Shown here piece by piece: positions 23,996 through 32,705 of a stretch of DNA of 64,000 nucleotides. Position 1 is the stretch's first letter; each line of letters opens with the position of its first letter. This DNA is from Alkalicoccobacillus gibsonii. Its GTDB lineage: Bacteria; Bacillota; Bacilli; Bacillales; Bacillaceae_D. The notes under the pieces were generated by a model, which was given only the letters and a program-made list of their open reading frames with translations, had not been told where the DNA came from and did not search any database. The DNA lies in assembly GCF_016798245.1 (NCBI RefSeq), contig NZ_JAEUZA010000004.1, positions 1 through 64,000 on the forward strand. The letters run 5' to 3'. Both the position numbers and the translations under genes were made by a program.

Positions 23996-25441
23996 TTAAA
24001 AAGTAGAGAGGTTTGTCCATTTCTGAATCGTGAAAATACCTCTAAGCCATAGAGAATCATCCGCATAGGTTTCGTAGTCAGAGGTATAGATGGCGCCATC
24101 ATTCGACCATATCCGGTTAAAGTATACACGTGTCTCGTTCATGATTTCCGCATCCTGTGGACCGGTCAAATAAATGTTCGTCTCAAGGTTTAAATCATCA
24201 AGATTTCTACGTGTGAAATTGGCTGAGCCACTAAGTAACTGAGAACCCTTTGAGGAATCTAAAAAGAGAATCTTAGGATGATACTGTTCCTTATTCGTTT
24301 CATACCAACGTATCTCAAGATGATCTTCCGCTTCCTTCATTAACCTGGCTGCCACTGGCTTGTTGGGTAAGCCTATTTTTTTGTTTCCAAAGGATTCGAC
24401 GTTTTGGTCTAACACAATATGAACGGCCACTTGATTGTTTGCGGCTTCTATCAATGCGTCAACTATGCTTTGTTCTGATAAATAGAGAAGTCCAATCCAG
24501 ATTGTATCGCCAGTCGCTGCCTCATTTATCATAGAAAGCGCACGGTCTTTTATTGGACGTTCTGTTAGGATTTCACCATACACATCTGTTTCTGTTTCAT
24601 CAGCTGAGGAGTCAAGCGTTGGAGCTTCGATCATTGCATTTGCTGAATATCGTGCAACAGCCTCTTCTGTTTTAAGTAAGTCCTCTAAAAGCTCTCCTTT
24701 AAAGGCAATGGCTACATTATTATGTAAAGCACTTGCATCGTGAGGATTTCCAGAACTAATTAAAGCCTCTTGATCGGTTAACATGATCTTACGATGATTG
24801 GCCTTACCATTTAATGAAGTGAGGTAGGAATGAAGATTCGCATCTTTCCCGTTTGAGCCTAATACGTTAGGGAGTCCACCAATGTTACCTACTGTATCCC
24901 ATCTAAGAAACAGTTTGTAGAAGGCGGAATAGAGCGGATTGGAATCACGTAATGAGTCAAGGTCACTAATAATCACGGGAATATCAGCTTCTTCTAGCTG
25001 TTGCAGGTGATCAGGGACATTCGCTCCGTACATTGTATTAATCGGATCTGTAATGACTGTGATGGCAAGATCAGGATCTTCCTGTTTCCTTTGGATAAGC
25101 GCTTGGGTCATATCCTCCGCAAGTGCCGGGAAGCTCTCATCCTCACCATATATACTGTTAAATAAAAACATATCGAATACAACAAATCCTTCTGCTTGCT
25201 GAATCATTTCCTTAACGTAATCAAAGATTTCCTGTTCAAAGACTTGATTGTTGTTTTGTGTAAAGGACAAATCAGAGAGGAATGTGGGACTTGTGACCGG
25301 TTTTAAGTCGCTTTGATACGAGAGGTCGTTATCCGGCAGTGGACGATTTACACCATAAATGATCGTACTAACATAGAGAATGATAAACACGATGGGGAGA
25401 ATAAGTAATAGATGTCGTTTAGTAAGAGAAGATCGTTTCAT
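23996..25441 (-). CDS. Phospholipase D family protein, membrane-anchored
   Basis: A 481-residue protein with one N-terminal membrane anchor (about residues 9-29) and two HKD-type motifs: NHRKIMLTDQEALISSGNPH near residues 211-230 and YHPKILFLDSSKGSQLLSGS near 389-408, followed by ANFTRRNLDD. The active site should face outside. Possible roles are cardiolipin or phosphatidyl transfer or phosphodiester hydrolysis; it is not a canonical cardiolipin synthase because the two-helix N-terminus is missing. ATG 25441 has AAAAAGGAG upstream. Confidence 0.85.
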   Translation of the reverse strand: MKRSSLTKRHLLLILPIVFIILYVSTIIYGVNRPLPDNDLSYQSDLKPVTSPTFLSDLSFTQNNNQVFEQEIFDYVKEMIQQAEGFVVFDMFLFNSIYGEDESFPALAEDMTQALIQRKQEDPDLAITVITDPINTMYGANVPDHLQQLEEADIPVIISDLDSLRDSNPLYSAFYKLFLRWDTVGNIGGLPNVLGSNGKDANLHSYLTSLNGKANHRKIMLTDQEALISSGNPHDASALHNNVAIAFKGELLEDLLKTEEAVARYSANAMIEAPTLDSSADETETDVYGEILTERPIKDRALSMINEAATGDTIWIGLLYLSEQSIVDALIEAANNQVAVHIVLDQNVESFGNKKIGLPNKPVAARLMKEAEDHLEIRWYETNKEQYHPKILFLDSSKGSQLLSGSANFTRRNLDDLNLETNIYLTGPQDAEIMNETRVYFNRIWSNDGAIYTSDYETYADDSLWLRGIFTIQKWTNLSTF

Positions 25442-25673
25442 GGCCTGCTCCTTTTTATATAATCTGAACTTACAATACCTTAATTTTGTAAGTCTTAAAC
25501 AATTGATTTTTATTAGATAGAGTGTGTAGAATAAAGAATAATTAACCAATTACCGAATTTCGTCGAACGAAAGCTTCAAAATTCTTAAAGGAATTATAAA
25601 AAGGATATCGAAATTATCAAACGGATTGTTCTAACAATGCGCCGCTTTGTTAGACAGATGAAGGAGTGTCAGG

Positions 25674-26852
25674 ATGAGTCAATTTGATCAAGTGTTTGAA
25701 CGAAAAGGTACAAATTCTCTAAAATGGGATGGGTTACAAAGTCGTTATGGAGCAAGTGATTTGCTTCCTATGTGGGTTGCTGATATGGATTTTAAAGCAC
25801 CACAGCCTGTTCTAGATGCCCTACATAAACGTGTAGAGCAAGGCATATTTGGTTATATGACACCTTCTTCAACTGTTGACGAAGCGATTGTTCGTTGGAC
25901 AGACCGAAGATATGACTGGCAGATTGATTCCCACTCAATCGTTCATACGGTTGGAATTGTTCCGTCTATTAGCAATCTGATAAAGGTTTTTACTGAGCCG
26001 GGTGAAGAGGTCGTGATCCAAACACCCGTTTATTATCCGTTTTATGATGTGATTACAAGTAATGACCGAACGATTGTTAGAAATCCTCTGTTGCAAAGAG
26101 ATGATGGACAGTTTGAAATGGACCTAGATCAACTAGAGCAGTCGATCTCAGAAAAAACAAAAATGCTGGTTTTCTGTCACCCACACAATCCTGGAGGTCG
26201 AGTCTGGACAAGGTCCGAGCTTGAGGCATTAGCTGCTCTTTGTAAAAAGCACGACTTACTAGTGGTGTCTGATGAGATTCATGCCGACTTATTGTTTGAC
26301 GGATACAAGCATATCCCGTTGGCATCAATTAATGAGGATATGGCTGCGCGGACATTCACCTGTCTTGCTCCTACAAAAACGTTTAATTTAGCTGGCATTA
26401 TTGCATCTTATCTTGTCATCCAACATAAGAAAAGAAGACTTGATTTTAAAAAGTATCTTGAATCTACCTATATGAATGGTCAAAATTCGTTTGCTGGTAT
26501 TGCAACGGAAGTGGCTTACAACGAAGGAGAAGAATGGCTTCATGAGCTGATGCAATATGTTCAAGCTAATTACCGTTTTGTACAAGACTTTATTGACAAG
26601 CATATGTCGAAGATCAAAGTCATTAAACCACAAGGGACGTACTTGCTTTGGCTTGACTTTAGGGATGTGCCGCTTGAGGCAGAAGAGCGCAAGAAATGGC
26701 TAGTTGAGAAAGCAAAAATAGCATTAAACCATGGTCCAATGTTTGGGGCTGAAGGTCAACATTATGAGAGACTTAATTTGGCATGTCCAAGAGAGACGCT
26801 TCAGAAGGGACTTACTCAATTAAAAGAAGCGTATGAGCAAGACCAATTCTAA
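25674..26852 (+). CDS. patB: PatB/MalY-type aminotransferase (cystathionine beta-lyase)
   Basis: A 392-residue pyridoxal-phosphate enzyme of the aminotransferase class I/II fold. It starts with FERKGTNSLKWD and has MWVADMDFKAP near residues 33-43, CHPHNPGGRVW near 166-176, the aspartate of VSDEIHADL near 198-206, and the cofactor lysine in APTKTFNLAG near 230-239. PatB enzymes cleave C-S bonds of cystathionine or cysteine conjugates. It begins after GAAGGAG and is followed 26 bp later by sda with no terminator between, so they may share a transcript. Confidence 0.9.
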   Translation: MSQFDQVFERKGTNSLKWDGLQSRYGASDLLPMWVADMDFKAPQPVLDALHKRVEQGIFGYMTPSSTVDEAIVRWTDRRYDWQIDSHSIVHTVGIVPSISNLIKVFTEPGEEVVIQTPVYYPFYDVITSNDRTIVRNPLLQRDDGQFEMDLDQLEQSISEKTKMLVFCHPHNPGGRVWTRSELEALAALCKKHDLLVVSDEIHADLLFDGYKHIPLASINEDMAARTFTCLAPTKTFNLAGIIASYLVIQHKKRRLDFKKYLESTYMNGQNSFAGIATEVAYNEGEEWLHELMQYVQANYRFVQDFIDKHMSKIKVIKPQGTYLLWLDFRDVPLEAEERKKWLVEKAKIALNHGPMFGAEGQHYERLNLACPRETLQKGLTQLKEAYEQDQF

Positions 26853-26878
26853 AAATAGGAGTGTGTGTCGGAGAGCTG

Positions 26879-27034
26879 ATGAAAAATTTAAATAACGATA
26901 TGTTAGTGGAGGCGTATGTAAAGGCGAAGGAGCTTCGCTTGAACGAAGACTTTATTATGCTTTTACAAAAAGAGCTAGAACAACGTGATTTACAGCATAA
27001 AGTAGATTCACATTTTGCGACTCCGACGATTTAG
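26879..27034 (+). CDS. sda: Sporulation histidine kinase inhibitor Sda
   Basis: A 51-residue helical-hairpin protein that blocks sporulation kinases such as KinA when DNA replication is active or damaged. The Sda pattern is clear: MLVEAYVKAKELRLNEDFIM followed by LLQKELEQR. An extra C-terminal tail of about a dozen residues extends beyond usual Sda. In B. subtilis sda has its own DnaA-controlled promoter; no DnaA box is visible in the short gap here, so expression may depend on the patB transcript. Confidence 0.87.
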   Translation: MKNLNNDMLVEAYVKAKELRLNEDFIMLLQKELEQRDLQHKVDSHFATPTI

Positions 27035-27146
27035 ACGAAGAGAAATCTAAACATAGTTCATAAGACGCTGTAAATGAATTGTTGAAAATTCAAGATTTAA
27101 GTCATATCGTCCACATTTATGAATAAGTTGATGGAAAGGATGGCGT

Positions 27147-27203
27147 ATGAAAGTCGCGATGCTTAAAGTTTACGTTCTAATAGAAATGGGGCATGTAAAG
27201 TGA
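27147..27203 (+). CDS. Possible 18-residue leader peptide
   Basis: A short frame (MKVAMLKVYVLIEMGHVK) starts at ATG 27147 with AAAGGAT just upstream, and its TGA overlaps the GTG start of the next small gene. That layout fits translational coupling. It is too short to judge from composition; chance is possible. Confidence 0.25.
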   Translation: MKVAMLKVYVLIEMGHVK

Positions 27204-27346
27204 CATGTAAAAATTTATATGAAGAGTTGGTTGAAGACTGCAGAGCAAAACTTGGACGCGAGTTGACACCTGAAGAGGATAATTTTGTTAAATGGATGGA
27301 ACAACAGCAGACTGAATCACTCTATAGAAACGTAAAAACTTCATAA
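27200..27346 (+). CDS. Small hypothetical protein
   Basis: A 48-residue acidic protein from GTG 27200 (MTCKNLYEELVEDCRAKLGR, then ELTPEEDNFVKWMEQQQTE). The pattern of a short helix, L-G-R-E-L-T-P-E-E, and a second helix resembles small unnamed proteins of Bacillus. No function can be given. It lies between sda and a strong terminator; the ribosome binding site is weak, and the upstream 18-codon frame overlaps its start. Confidence 0.5.
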   Translation: MTCKNLYEELVEDCRAKLGRELTPEEDNFVKWMEQQQTESLYRNVKTS

Positions 27347-27376
27347 ATGACGTGATGACAAGACGTGTTTGAATGG

Positions 27377-27420
27377 AGGCAATAAAGGGGTACATAATTG
27401 GTACTCCTTTATTGCCTTTT
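27377..27420 (+). terminator. Rho-independent terminator
   Basis: A 17-bp stem with one mismatch (27377-27393 with 27401-27417) followed by four T residues ends the patB-sda-small ORF region. Confidence 0.88.
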
Positions 27421-27502
27421 CATATGGATTCGATTTACTTACAATGTCCACTATGGTTAAATAAGAGGTGAGAGTAATGTTTAGTGGGAGGTGTCAGTCA
27501 TT

Positions 27503-27994
27503 ATGAAGACCTTTAAGCTTCATGCACTTTATCTTTTAGCAGGAGACAATGAATCCATAAGACAAGAATCGATTCCATTAAAAGATGGTCTCATTATTAG
27601 TATGGAAAATAAGGAGCGAACGTGGTTTATTGACGCTGTTGTGTCCGAAGAGGATATGCACTTCTTTGAAGGTGAACAAAAGGCTAATCGCCATGTGTTT
27701 CTTAATGTGATCATTACGAGCAAAGACAACCATCCAGCGGCCATGATTACAAGCATCGAATCCATTAAGGAATTAAGTGATGGGTACAGCATTATTTTTA
27801 AAGGAAGAATCGTGCTAGGACGTGACGATGTGCTTGAAGATGTGTTGGAGGAACTGTTAACAGATGGTCATTCAACAGAAAGTCTTCTCGAGCGCTTTAA
27901 ACAACGAACCGAGAATTTAGAATCATATTCAGAAAAAACGTTAAATGAAGTGTATAAAGATTTAAAGGAAAGTGGAAATTACGTTTTATTATAA
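27503..27994 (+). CDS. YwpF-like protein
   Basis: A 163-residue cytosolic protein that resembles B. subtilis YwpF, a protein of unknown role. The start MKTFKLHALYLL, the IPLKDGLIISMENKERTWFI segment near residues 23-42, and NHPAAMITSIESIKELSDGY near 76-96 follow that family. ATG 27503 is selected for the upstream GGGAGG; the in-frame GTG at 27491 is too close to it. It is monocistronic between two terminators. Confidence 0.72.
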   Translation: MKTFKLHALYLLAGDNESIRQESIPLKDGLIISMENKERTWFIDAVVSEEDMHFFEGEQKANRHVFLNVIITSKDNHPAAMITSIESIKELSDGYSIIFKGRIVLGRDDVLEDVLEELLTDGHSTESLLERFKQRTENLESYSEKTLNEVYKDLKESGNYVLL

Positions 27995-28007
27995 TCATAT
28001 ATGTACT

Positions 28008-28047
28008 AAAGAAGCGAGAGACCATGGTCTTATCGCTTCTTTTTTTG
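28008..28047 (+). terminator. Rho-independent terminator
   Basis: AAAGAAGCGA pairs with TCGCTTCTTT, with further pairs inside the loop, and ends in a T run. Confidence 0.88.
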
Positions 28048-28114
28048 ATCGTGTATAGATATGTGGGATCGCCTCATACTAAGAGTCGGAGTATGTAAAA
28101 AAGGAGGAGAATGT

Positions 28115-29326
28115 GTGCAGAATAAAAGCATATGGGGAATCATTTCGATCTCATCAATTCCGCTCGTTATGACGCTTGGTAATTCAATGCTTATTCCAGT
28201 TCTACCAACGATAGAAAAAGAACTTGGGATTAGTTCGGTACAGGCAAGTTTGTTGATTACCGTTTATTCGATTGTTGCTATTATTTTTATTCCACTTGCA
28301 GGATATTTATCTGATCATATTGGGCGAAAACAAGTCATCATTCCGAGCCTTATCCTTGCTGGACTCGGTGGTGCATTGGCTGGATTTGCTGCCTGGAAGT
28401 TTGATTCTGCATACAGTTGGATTCTCATTGGCAGACTTCTACAAGGAATTGGAGCTGCAGGAGCTGCACCGATCGCCTTTCCTTTAGTCGGAGACATATT
28501 TACTTCAGAAAAAGAGGTTAGTTCCGGACTAGGACTTGTAGAAACATCTAATACATTCGGTAAAGTCATCAGCCCAATCCTTGGCGCGCTATTAGCTTCG
28601 TTTGTCTGGTTTCTCCCGTTTTTCTCTTTTCCGGTATTCTGTTTCATTTCCATTGTTATGCTTCTGCTCCTTGTACACGTACCAAAGCAAAAGGATAAGC
28701 CATTAGCCTTTAAGCCCTTTGTGAAATCAATTAAGAAGACTTTTAAACGTGAGGGGAAATGGTTATTTGTTGTCTTTTTTGTAGGCGGTTTGTGTATGTA
28801 TTTAATCTTCGGATTGTTATTTTATTTATCAACTAGCCTTGAAAAAGACTATGGCATTCATGACTTAAAGAAAGGATTTGTACTCGCATTTCCACTAGCT
28901 GCCTTATGCTTTGCGTCATACGTAACCGGTAAACTTATCGGACAAGATAAATTGTTAATGAAGTGGTATACCGTTGGAGGACTAGCCCTTGTAACAGGTT
29001 CGACTTTATGGATCGCATTTTCAGATAACATCTATGTGCTACTCGCAGCTTTGTTTTTAGCAGGTCTTGGAATAGGAGCAGCTCTACCTAGTTTAGATGC
29101 ATTTGTTACGGAAGGAATTGAACAAAAGCAAAGGGGCTCAATCACTTCATTATATAGCAGCATGAGATTTGTTGGAGTGGCGATGGGTCCTCCAATTTTT
29201 GCTGCGTTATTAGAAGTAAATCACTTTCTTCTTTTTTCTCTACATGCATTGTTAAGCTGTATTGCACTTGTTCTAACGTTCCTTTTGCTCAAGCCAGAGA
29301 AGTCAGTTAAAGGCTCATGGAGTTAA
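28115..29326 (+). CDS. MFS multidrug-type exporter
   Basis: A 403-residue major facilitator with 12 hydrophobic segments, most like proton-driven drug exporters of the Bmr/NorA and related groups. The loop 2-3 motif is GYLSDHIGRKQ (about residues 60-70), and motif C of exporters appears as LGLVETSNTFGKVISPILGA near 141-160. GTG 28115 is chosen for AAAGGAGG seven bases upstream. It is followed, 64 bp on, by ytkD. The substrate is unknown. Confidence 0.85.
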   Translation: MQNKSIWGIISISSIPLVMTLGNSMLIPVLPTIEKELGISSVQASLLITVYSIVAIIFIPLAGYLSDHIGRKQVIIPSLILAGLGGALAGFAAWKFDSAYSWILIGRLLQGIGAAGAAPIAFPLVGDIFTSEKEVSSGLGLVETSNTFGKVISPILGALLASFVWFLPFFSFPVFCFISIVMLLLLVHVPKQKDKPLAFKPFVKSIKKTFKREGKWLFVVFFVGGLCMYLIFGLLFYLSTSLEKDYGIHDLKKGFVLAFPLAALCFASYVTGKLIGQDKLLMKWYTVGGLALVTGSTLWIAFSDNIYVLLAALFLAGLGIGAALPSLDAFVTEGIEQKQRGSITSLYSSMRFVGVAMGPPIFAALLEVNHFLLFSLHALLSCIALVLTFLLLKPEKSVKGSWS

Positions 29327-29390
29327 CGTTGGACGCATATTAACAGAAAAGGTATACTGCTAAAAAAAGCAGAGGGAGTCAACTACGATT

Positions 29391-29864
29391 ATGCATACCT
29401 TTCTGGATGTTTATCAAAGAACTGTCTATCTCTCGTTCGCAAAAGCTCCCTTTTCCGACTCGCCTAGGCATGTGTGGGTCATTTGCCGTTTTCAGGATCA
29501 GTGGTTATTAACAAATCACAAAAAAAGAGGTCTTGAGTTTCCAGGTGGTAAGATTGAGCCTGGTGAGCGGGCAGAGGATGCAGCGAAACGAGAAGTGTTA
29601 GAAGAGACGGGCGCTGTCGTTTCAAACCTGTATTACCTAGGACAGTATACGGTACCTGATTTAGACATCTGTAAGAATGTTTACATGGCTACAATCTATG
29701 AATTAAATCAGAGCGATCATTATTATGAAACAAACGGACCGGTCTTGGTGGATGAGTTACCAAGTGATATTGGAGAGCATGAAGAATATAGCTTTATCAT
29801 GAAAGATAATGTGCTAAAAAATTGTCTCCAATACATACATGACCGTCAATTTGAGTGGGTGTGA
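29391..29864 (+). CDS. ytkD: Nudix hydrolase YtkD (8-oxo-dGTP / RNA pyrophosphohydrolase type)
   Basis: A 157-residue Nudix enzyme. The Nudix box is GGKIEPGERAEDAAKREVLE followed by ETGA (about residues 49-72), with all catalytic glutamates in place. In B. subtilis YtkD removes oxidised nucleotides and has RNA pyrophosphohydrolase activity. The stop codon lies four bases before the TTG start of the ytmA-like gene, so the two are coupled, as in B. subtilis. Confidence 0.88.
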   Translation: MHTFLDVYQRTVYLSFAKAPFSDSPRHVWVICRFQDQWLLTNHKKRGLEFPGGKIEPGERAEDAAKREVLEETGAVVSNLYYLGQYTVPDLDICKNVYMATIYELNQSDHYYETNGPVLVDELPSDIGEHEEYSFIMKDNVLKNCLQYIHDRQFEWV

Positions 29865-29868
29865 TCCA

Positions 29869-30648
29869 TTGGATAGAATTATTGATAAACAAAGAGTACC
29901 TTCACCACATCCGGATATACATCTATACATTCTGACCTATTGGAGTGAGGGGTATAAGGTAAAAGGCTATTTAGCTGAGCCTATTTGGAGCAAGTCTTTA
30001 CCTGGTCTTTTGTACCTTCGGGGTGGGATCAAAAATGTAGGAATGGTTCGTATTCAACGATTAATTCAGTGGGCATCTGAAGGATTTATTGTCTTTGGTC
30101 CTTTTTACCGAGGAAATAAAGGAGGAGAAGGCAACGAAGACTTTGGAGGTCAAGACCGGTTAGATGCGGTGCATGCGGTAGATGTACTAAAAGAGAATGA
30201 ACGATTTGATCAAGAACAGGGCATTCATGCGATTGGTTTCTCAAGAGGCGGTGTCATGGCGCTTTGGGCTGCTATTCACCGGAAAGAAATAAAAAGCATC
30301 ATCAGTTGGAGTGGCGTGACTGACATGTTTTTAACGTATCGTGAACGAGTGGATCTAAGGCGAATGATGAAACGTGTCATCGGAGGAACTCCTACTAAAT
30401 ATCCGGAGCGTTATGATTTTCGAACTCCGTTGAATCAGTTGAAGGACATCCATGGATCTGTGCTCATTATTCATGGGGAGTTAGATGAGCATGTATCCAT
30501 TGAACATGCGTATCAGCTGGAAACCTTGCTCGAGAAAGAAAATAAGCATGTGGAAAGCTGGTATTTTAAAACATTTAGTCACCAATTTCCGATTCGCCAG
30601 CAGCAAGTGATCCTGCAAGAAGCAGCAAAATGGATGAAGCGACAATAA
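29869..30648 (+). CDS. ytmA: Alpha/beta hydrolase, prolyl-oligopeptidase-like (YtmA)
   Basis: A 259-residue cytosolic serine hydrolase. The nucleophile motif is IGFSRGGVMALWAA (Ser near residue 120), the acid residue lies in LIIHGELDEHVS near 207-218, and the histidine in FSHQFPIRQQ near 242. The frame opens at 29839, inside ytkD, but TTG 29869 is the most likely start because it directly follows the ytkD stop. The natural substrate is unknown; peptidase-like and esterase activity are both possible. Confidence 0.83.
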   Translation: MDRIIDKQRVPSPHPDIHLYILTYWSEGYKVKGYLAEPIWSKSLPGLLYLRGGIKNVGMVRIQRLIQWASEGFIVFGPFYRGNKGGEGNEDFGGQDRLDAVHAVDVLKENERFDQEQGIHAIGFSRGGVMALWAAIHRKEIKSIISWSGVTDMFLTYRERVDLRRMMKRVIGGTPTKYPERYDFRTPLNQLKDIHGSVLIIHGELDEHVSIEHAYQLETLLEKENKHVESWYFKTFSHQFPIRQQQVILQEAAKWMKRQ

Positions 30649-30657
30649 TGTACAAAG

Positions 30658-30693
30658 AGAAGAGCCTCCCACATAAGGGAGCTCTTCTTTTTG
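30658..30693. terminator. Bidirectional terminator between ytmA and pckA
   Basis: AGAAGAGC-CTCCC pairs with GGGA-GCTCTTCT, A-rich on the left and T-rich on the right. It lies between convergent genes. Confidence 0.85.
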
Positions 30694-30702
30694 TGTATTG
30701 GA

Positions 30703-32280
30703 TTACTTCGGACCGGCTTGTAAAACGTCTTTTGACAAATCATCAAAATTCAAGATGTTTTGCTTAAATTGGTTGGCAAGCTCTGATGCTTTCTGATCAT
30801 ACGCTTTGGGGTCTTCCCATGTAGTCTTCGGATTAAGAACGTTATCAGGCACTCCAGGGCATTGAGTGGGAACATGCAATCCAAAGAAATCGTCCTGTGT
30901 CGTTTCAACTTGTGATAATTCGCCTTGTAAGGCTGCTTGCACCATTGCACGTGTATGAGATAGGCTCATGCGCTCACCAGTACCATATGGTCCACCTGAC
31001 CATCCTGTATTGACTAAAAATACTTGGGCGTTGTGCGTGTCAATAAATTCACCTAGCATTGTTGCATAATGCTTAGGAGGTAAAGGGAGAAAAGGCGCAC
31101 CAAAGCACGTGGAGAATGTGGCTTCGGGTTCTGTCACGCCTCGCTCAGTGCCTGCAAGCTTACTCGTGTATCCAGATAAGAAGTGATACATAGCTTGTTC
31201 TTTAGTCAGCTTACTAATTGGAGGCAAAACACCAAACGCATCAGCAGTTAAAAAGATAATCGTTGAAGGGTGTCCAGCGATACTTGGCTCAAGTGCATTT
31301 GGAATGTAATGGATCGGGTACGCAGCCCGTGTATTTTCCGTTTGTGATACATCGTCATAGTCAGGCTTCCCATTTTCCGCTACAACCACATTCTCGCACA
31401 CTGTGCCAAATCTGATCGCATTCCATATCTGAGGCTCATTTTTAAGAGAAAGATTGATGCATTTAGCGTAGCATCCACCTTCAATATTGAACACTCCATT
31501 TGCTGACCAGGCGTGTTCATCATCGCCAATTAATAAACGATCTGGGCTTGCTGAAAGAGTCGTTTTACCTGTTCCTGATAAGCCAAAGAACAAAGCGACG
31601 TCGCCCTCTGTGCTTGTGTTAGCTGAGCAGTGCATCGGGAGAACTCCCTCAAGTGGTAATAAATAATTCATAACAGAAAAGATCGATTTTTTCATCTCTC
31701 CTGCATATTCTGTTCCACCAATTAATACAATACGTTTTTCAAATGATATGATCACAAATGCTTCGGAGCGTGTTCCGTCCGTTTCAGGGTCTGCTTTAAA
31801 TGTAGGAGCTGAAACAATGGTAAAAGCATCCTGCCACGCGTTCTCAGGTGTTTCATCTGATCTGATAAACAGCTGTTTAGCAAAAAGTTGGTGCCATGCG
31901 AATTCATTAATGATGCGAATAGGTAGACGGTATGTTGTATCTGCTCCAGCATATCCATGAGTCGCAAAGATTTCTTCTTTTTCTGCTAAGTGAGCTAGGA
32001 CTTTATCATAAAGGGCATTAAACGTTTCCTTGGAGATCGGTTGATTGACAGCACCCCAGTTAATAAGTGATTCAACCGAATCTTCATTTACGATGAATTT
32101 GTCTCGGGGCGAACGCCCGGTATATGTACCGGTTTCGACGCTAAGGGCACCACTTTCGGTTAGCACGCCTTCTTTATTTTGCAGTGCTTTACTTACTAGA
32201 CTAGGAACAGAAAGGTCATACTTTACTGTAGATTGAGATAGTAGGCCCTCAAGTGTGATGGCTGTATTTAGTATGTTCAT
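30703..32280 (-). CDS. pckA: Phosphoenolpyruvate carboxykinase (ATP)
   Basis: A 525-residue gluconeogenic enzyme that converts oxaloacetate and ATP to phosphoenolpyruvate, CO2 and ADP. The kinase-1a P-loop is [17 protein letters not shown] near residues 231-247, with LIGDDEHAW (kinase 2) right after, the substrate-binding TGRSPRDKF near 53-61, and [15 protein letters not shown] near 427-441. In B. subtilis the gene lies next to metK in the same divergent arrangement and is repressed by glucose through CcpN. A good promoter is seen upstream. Confidence 0.96.
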   Translation of the reverse strand: MNILNTAITLEGLLSQSTVKYDLSVPSLVSKALQNKEGVLTESGALSVETGTYTGRSPRDKFIVNEDSVESLINWGAVNQPISKETFNALYDKVLAHLAEKEEIFATHGYAGADTTYRLPIRIINEFAWHQLFAKQLFIRSDETPENAWQDAFTIVSAPTFKADPETDGTRSEAFVIISFEKRIVLIGGTEYAGEMKKSIFSVMNYLLPLEGVLPMHCSANTSTEGDVALFFGLSGTGKTTLSASPDRLLIGDDEHAWSANGVFNIEGGCYAKCINLSLKNEPQIWNAIRFGTVCENVVVAENGKPDYDDVSQTENTRAAYPIHYIPNALEPSIAGHPSTIIFLTADAFGVLPPISKLTKEQAMYHFLSGYTSKLAGTERGVTEPEATFSTCFGAPFLPLPPKHYATMLGEFIDTHNAQVFLVNTGWSGGPYGTGERMSLSHTRAMVQAALQGELSQVETTQDDFFGLHVPTQCPGVPDNVLNPKTTWEDPKAYDQKASELANQFKQNILNFDDLSKDVLQAGPK

Positions 32281-32333
32281 TATGTGAAGCTCCTCTCCAA
32301 TTAGTTAGCGTATTTTTATTCTGATTTTCAATT

Positions 32334-32361
32334 AGTATAACACATTCAAATTAATAGTCTA
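32334..32361 (-). promoter_or_regulatory. pckA: Candidate sigma-A promoter of pckA
   Basis: On the minus strand TAGACT (32361-32356), a 16-bp spacer and TATACT (32339-32334), about 55 bases before the pckA ATG. Confidence 0.5.
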
Positions 32362-32421
32362 TACTTTATATCGTTATCCTTTTTAAATGTGAAACCGCAA
32401 GACTTGAGAGCCTTGAATGGA

Positions 32422-32450
32422 TTGACTTTCACGGAGGAATGATATATACT
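32422..32450 (+). promoter_or_regulatory. metK: Sigma-A promoter of the SAM riboswitch-metK unit
   Basis: TTGACT (32422-32427), an exact 17-bp spacer and TATACT (32445-32450), with the riboswitch beginning about 14 bases downstream, where transcription would start. Confidence 0.75.
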
Positions 32451-32463
32451 TCATGGCGAACGG

Positions 32464-32574
32464 ATCTTATCGGAGAGCCGGCGGAGGGACAGGCCCAGTG
32501 AAGCCCAGCAACCACTACTTTTTAAAAAGTGGAAAGGTGCTAACCTGCAAGGCAATTGCCTTGAACGATAAGAG
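32464..32574 (+). ncRNA. SAM-I riboswitch (S-box) aptamer
   Basis: The S-box core is complete: P1 formed by TCTTATC and GATAAGA, then GGCGGAGGGACAGGCCCAGT and GAAGCCCAGCAACC, the P3 hairpin around ACTTTTTAAAAAGT, and GGTGCTAACCTGC. It binds S-adenosylmethionine and favours the terminator that follows, turning off metK when SAM is plentiful. Confidence 0.96.
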
Positions 32575-32592
32575 GTTAAAGGACAACATTTC

Positions 32593-32628
32593 AACCCTTT
32601 TCCTCAATATAGAGGAGAAGGGTTTTTT
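32593..32628 (+). terminator. Riboswitch expression-platform terminator
   Basis: AACCCTTTTCCTC pairs with GAGGAGAAGGGTT and is followed by T residues. It lies 19 bases after the S-box core and 77 before metK. Confidence 0.92.
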
Positions 32629-32705
32629 ATTGTGTATATTTAATCTCAACCTGTGATTAGGCTGATAAGAGAAGCTTAGACTCAATTGGAAGGGTGATGT
32701 TTAAC

